Source: Lachnospiraceae bacterium M18-1
GTDB taxonomy: Bacteria > Bacillota > Clostridia > Lachnospirales > Lachnospiraceae
DNA length: 64,000 bases
Direction: 5' to 3'
NCBI GenBank assembly: GCA_000403295.2
Contig: KE159609.1
Coordinates: 526,725-590,724 of the forward strand
Shown here: positions 63,680 through 64,000 of the stretch, piece after piece
How the letters are laid out: every line of letters begins with the position of its first letter
Numbering within the stretch: the first letter of the stretch is position 1
Made by a program: the position numbers and the translations under genes
Notes under the pieces: generated by a model
Database searches by the model: none
Told to the model about the DNA's origin: nothing
Seen by the model: only the letters and a program-made list of their open reading frames with translations

Positions 63680-64000
63680 ATGATCAAAACATTGCGGGTT
63701 CCTGTGGATCATGGAAACCGGAACATGAAAACCAGTCATTTTATTTTCACGAGCGGCCTGAATATTTTAGATAAGAAACCGGCCAGAGGTGAGCAGTACC
63801 TCCAGTATGAAGGAAAATATTATACGCTCAGTGAGCAGCGGATTCCTTATCAAAGGGATAAGACACTGGATTTCCGGTTTTTCATCCTGACACTGTTTGC
63901 GGTTGCTATGGAACTGGAAGGTAAAACGCAGATCCAACCAGAGGATGTGGTACAGATCCAATTACCAATCGGACTGCCGCCAAAGCATTTTTCAGAGCTT
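63680..64000 (+). CDS. ParM-like actin-family segregation protein, cut by window end
   Basis: The first 107 codons of a protein starting MIKTLRVPVDHGNRNMKTSHFIFTSGL. The DHGN phosphate-1-like loop and the following strand pattern fit ParM/StbA-type actin-like ATPases of plasmids and integrative elements. AAAGGAG precedes the ATG. If correct, the element has an extrachromosomal stage that needs active partition. The rest of the gene lies beyond 64000. Confidence 0.72.
   Translation, partial: MIKTLRVPVDHGNRNMKTSHFIFTSGLNILDKKPARGEQYLQYEGKYYTLSEQRIPYQRDKTLDFRFFILTLFAVAMELEGKTQIQPEDVVQIQLPIGLPPKHFSEL

Overview
The window reads as a low-to-mid GC Firmicutes chromosome, most likely a gut Lachnospiraceae (Clostridium cluster XIVa). 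Evidence: the long form of S12, strong AGGAGG ribosome-binding sites with frequent TTG and GTG starts, an S-box ahead of metK, and the rpsL-rpsG-fusA-tuf order. No species is claimed.

Bases 1-20600 are core chromosome: the str operon (S12, S7, EF-G, EF-Tu), an M18 aminopeptidase, an RpiB-like isomerase with mtnA, a shikimate-kinase-like protein, murA, an S-box riboswitch with metK, an OmpR-type two-component pair, a TrmH-type methyltransferase, argF, birA, coaX, dusB and an AI-2E family permease. Bases 20600-37900 are more variable chromosome. They hold an autoregulated TetR gene with its operators controlling an MMPL exporter and a large secreted heptad-repeat protein, a guanine deaminase under a purine riboswitch that looks like an ON switch, a stand-alone SIR2-domain protein, YbaK, a GNAT, small regulators, a LytTR two-component pair, an envelope operon (GT2, papain-like protein, UPF0104 membrane protein), a rubredoxin and a broken GH43 gene.

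At about 37957-38001 lies the 3' half of a tRNA-Cys gene with its own terminator. It is read here as the attachment-site end of an integrative element that fills the rest of the window and runs past 64000. The element has a leftward block (coupling ATPase and accessory genes) starting at a TACGT-repeat region near 48.3 kb. It has a rightward block of DNA metabolism and maintenance genes: DUF932-like, YqaJ exonuclease, a candidate annealing protein, RecD2 helicase, CHC2/TOPRIM primase, sortase B and a ParM-like protein cut by the window end. No relaxase or integrase lies inside the window.

Between these blocks is an AT-rich cargo region: an IS whose transposase carries an N-terminal frameshift, an Rpn-family gene, and a TIR protein overlapping a two-TM macro-domain protein. 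That pair has the architecture of type II Thoeris anti-phage defence, and it lies between an intact Rpn gene and the 5'-truncated remnant of a second one. Just right of it, a strong promoter precedes a three-way-junction RNA and two terminator-like hairpins upstream of the DUF932 gene. This RNA is not a class I recognise and is the best candidate for something undescribed.
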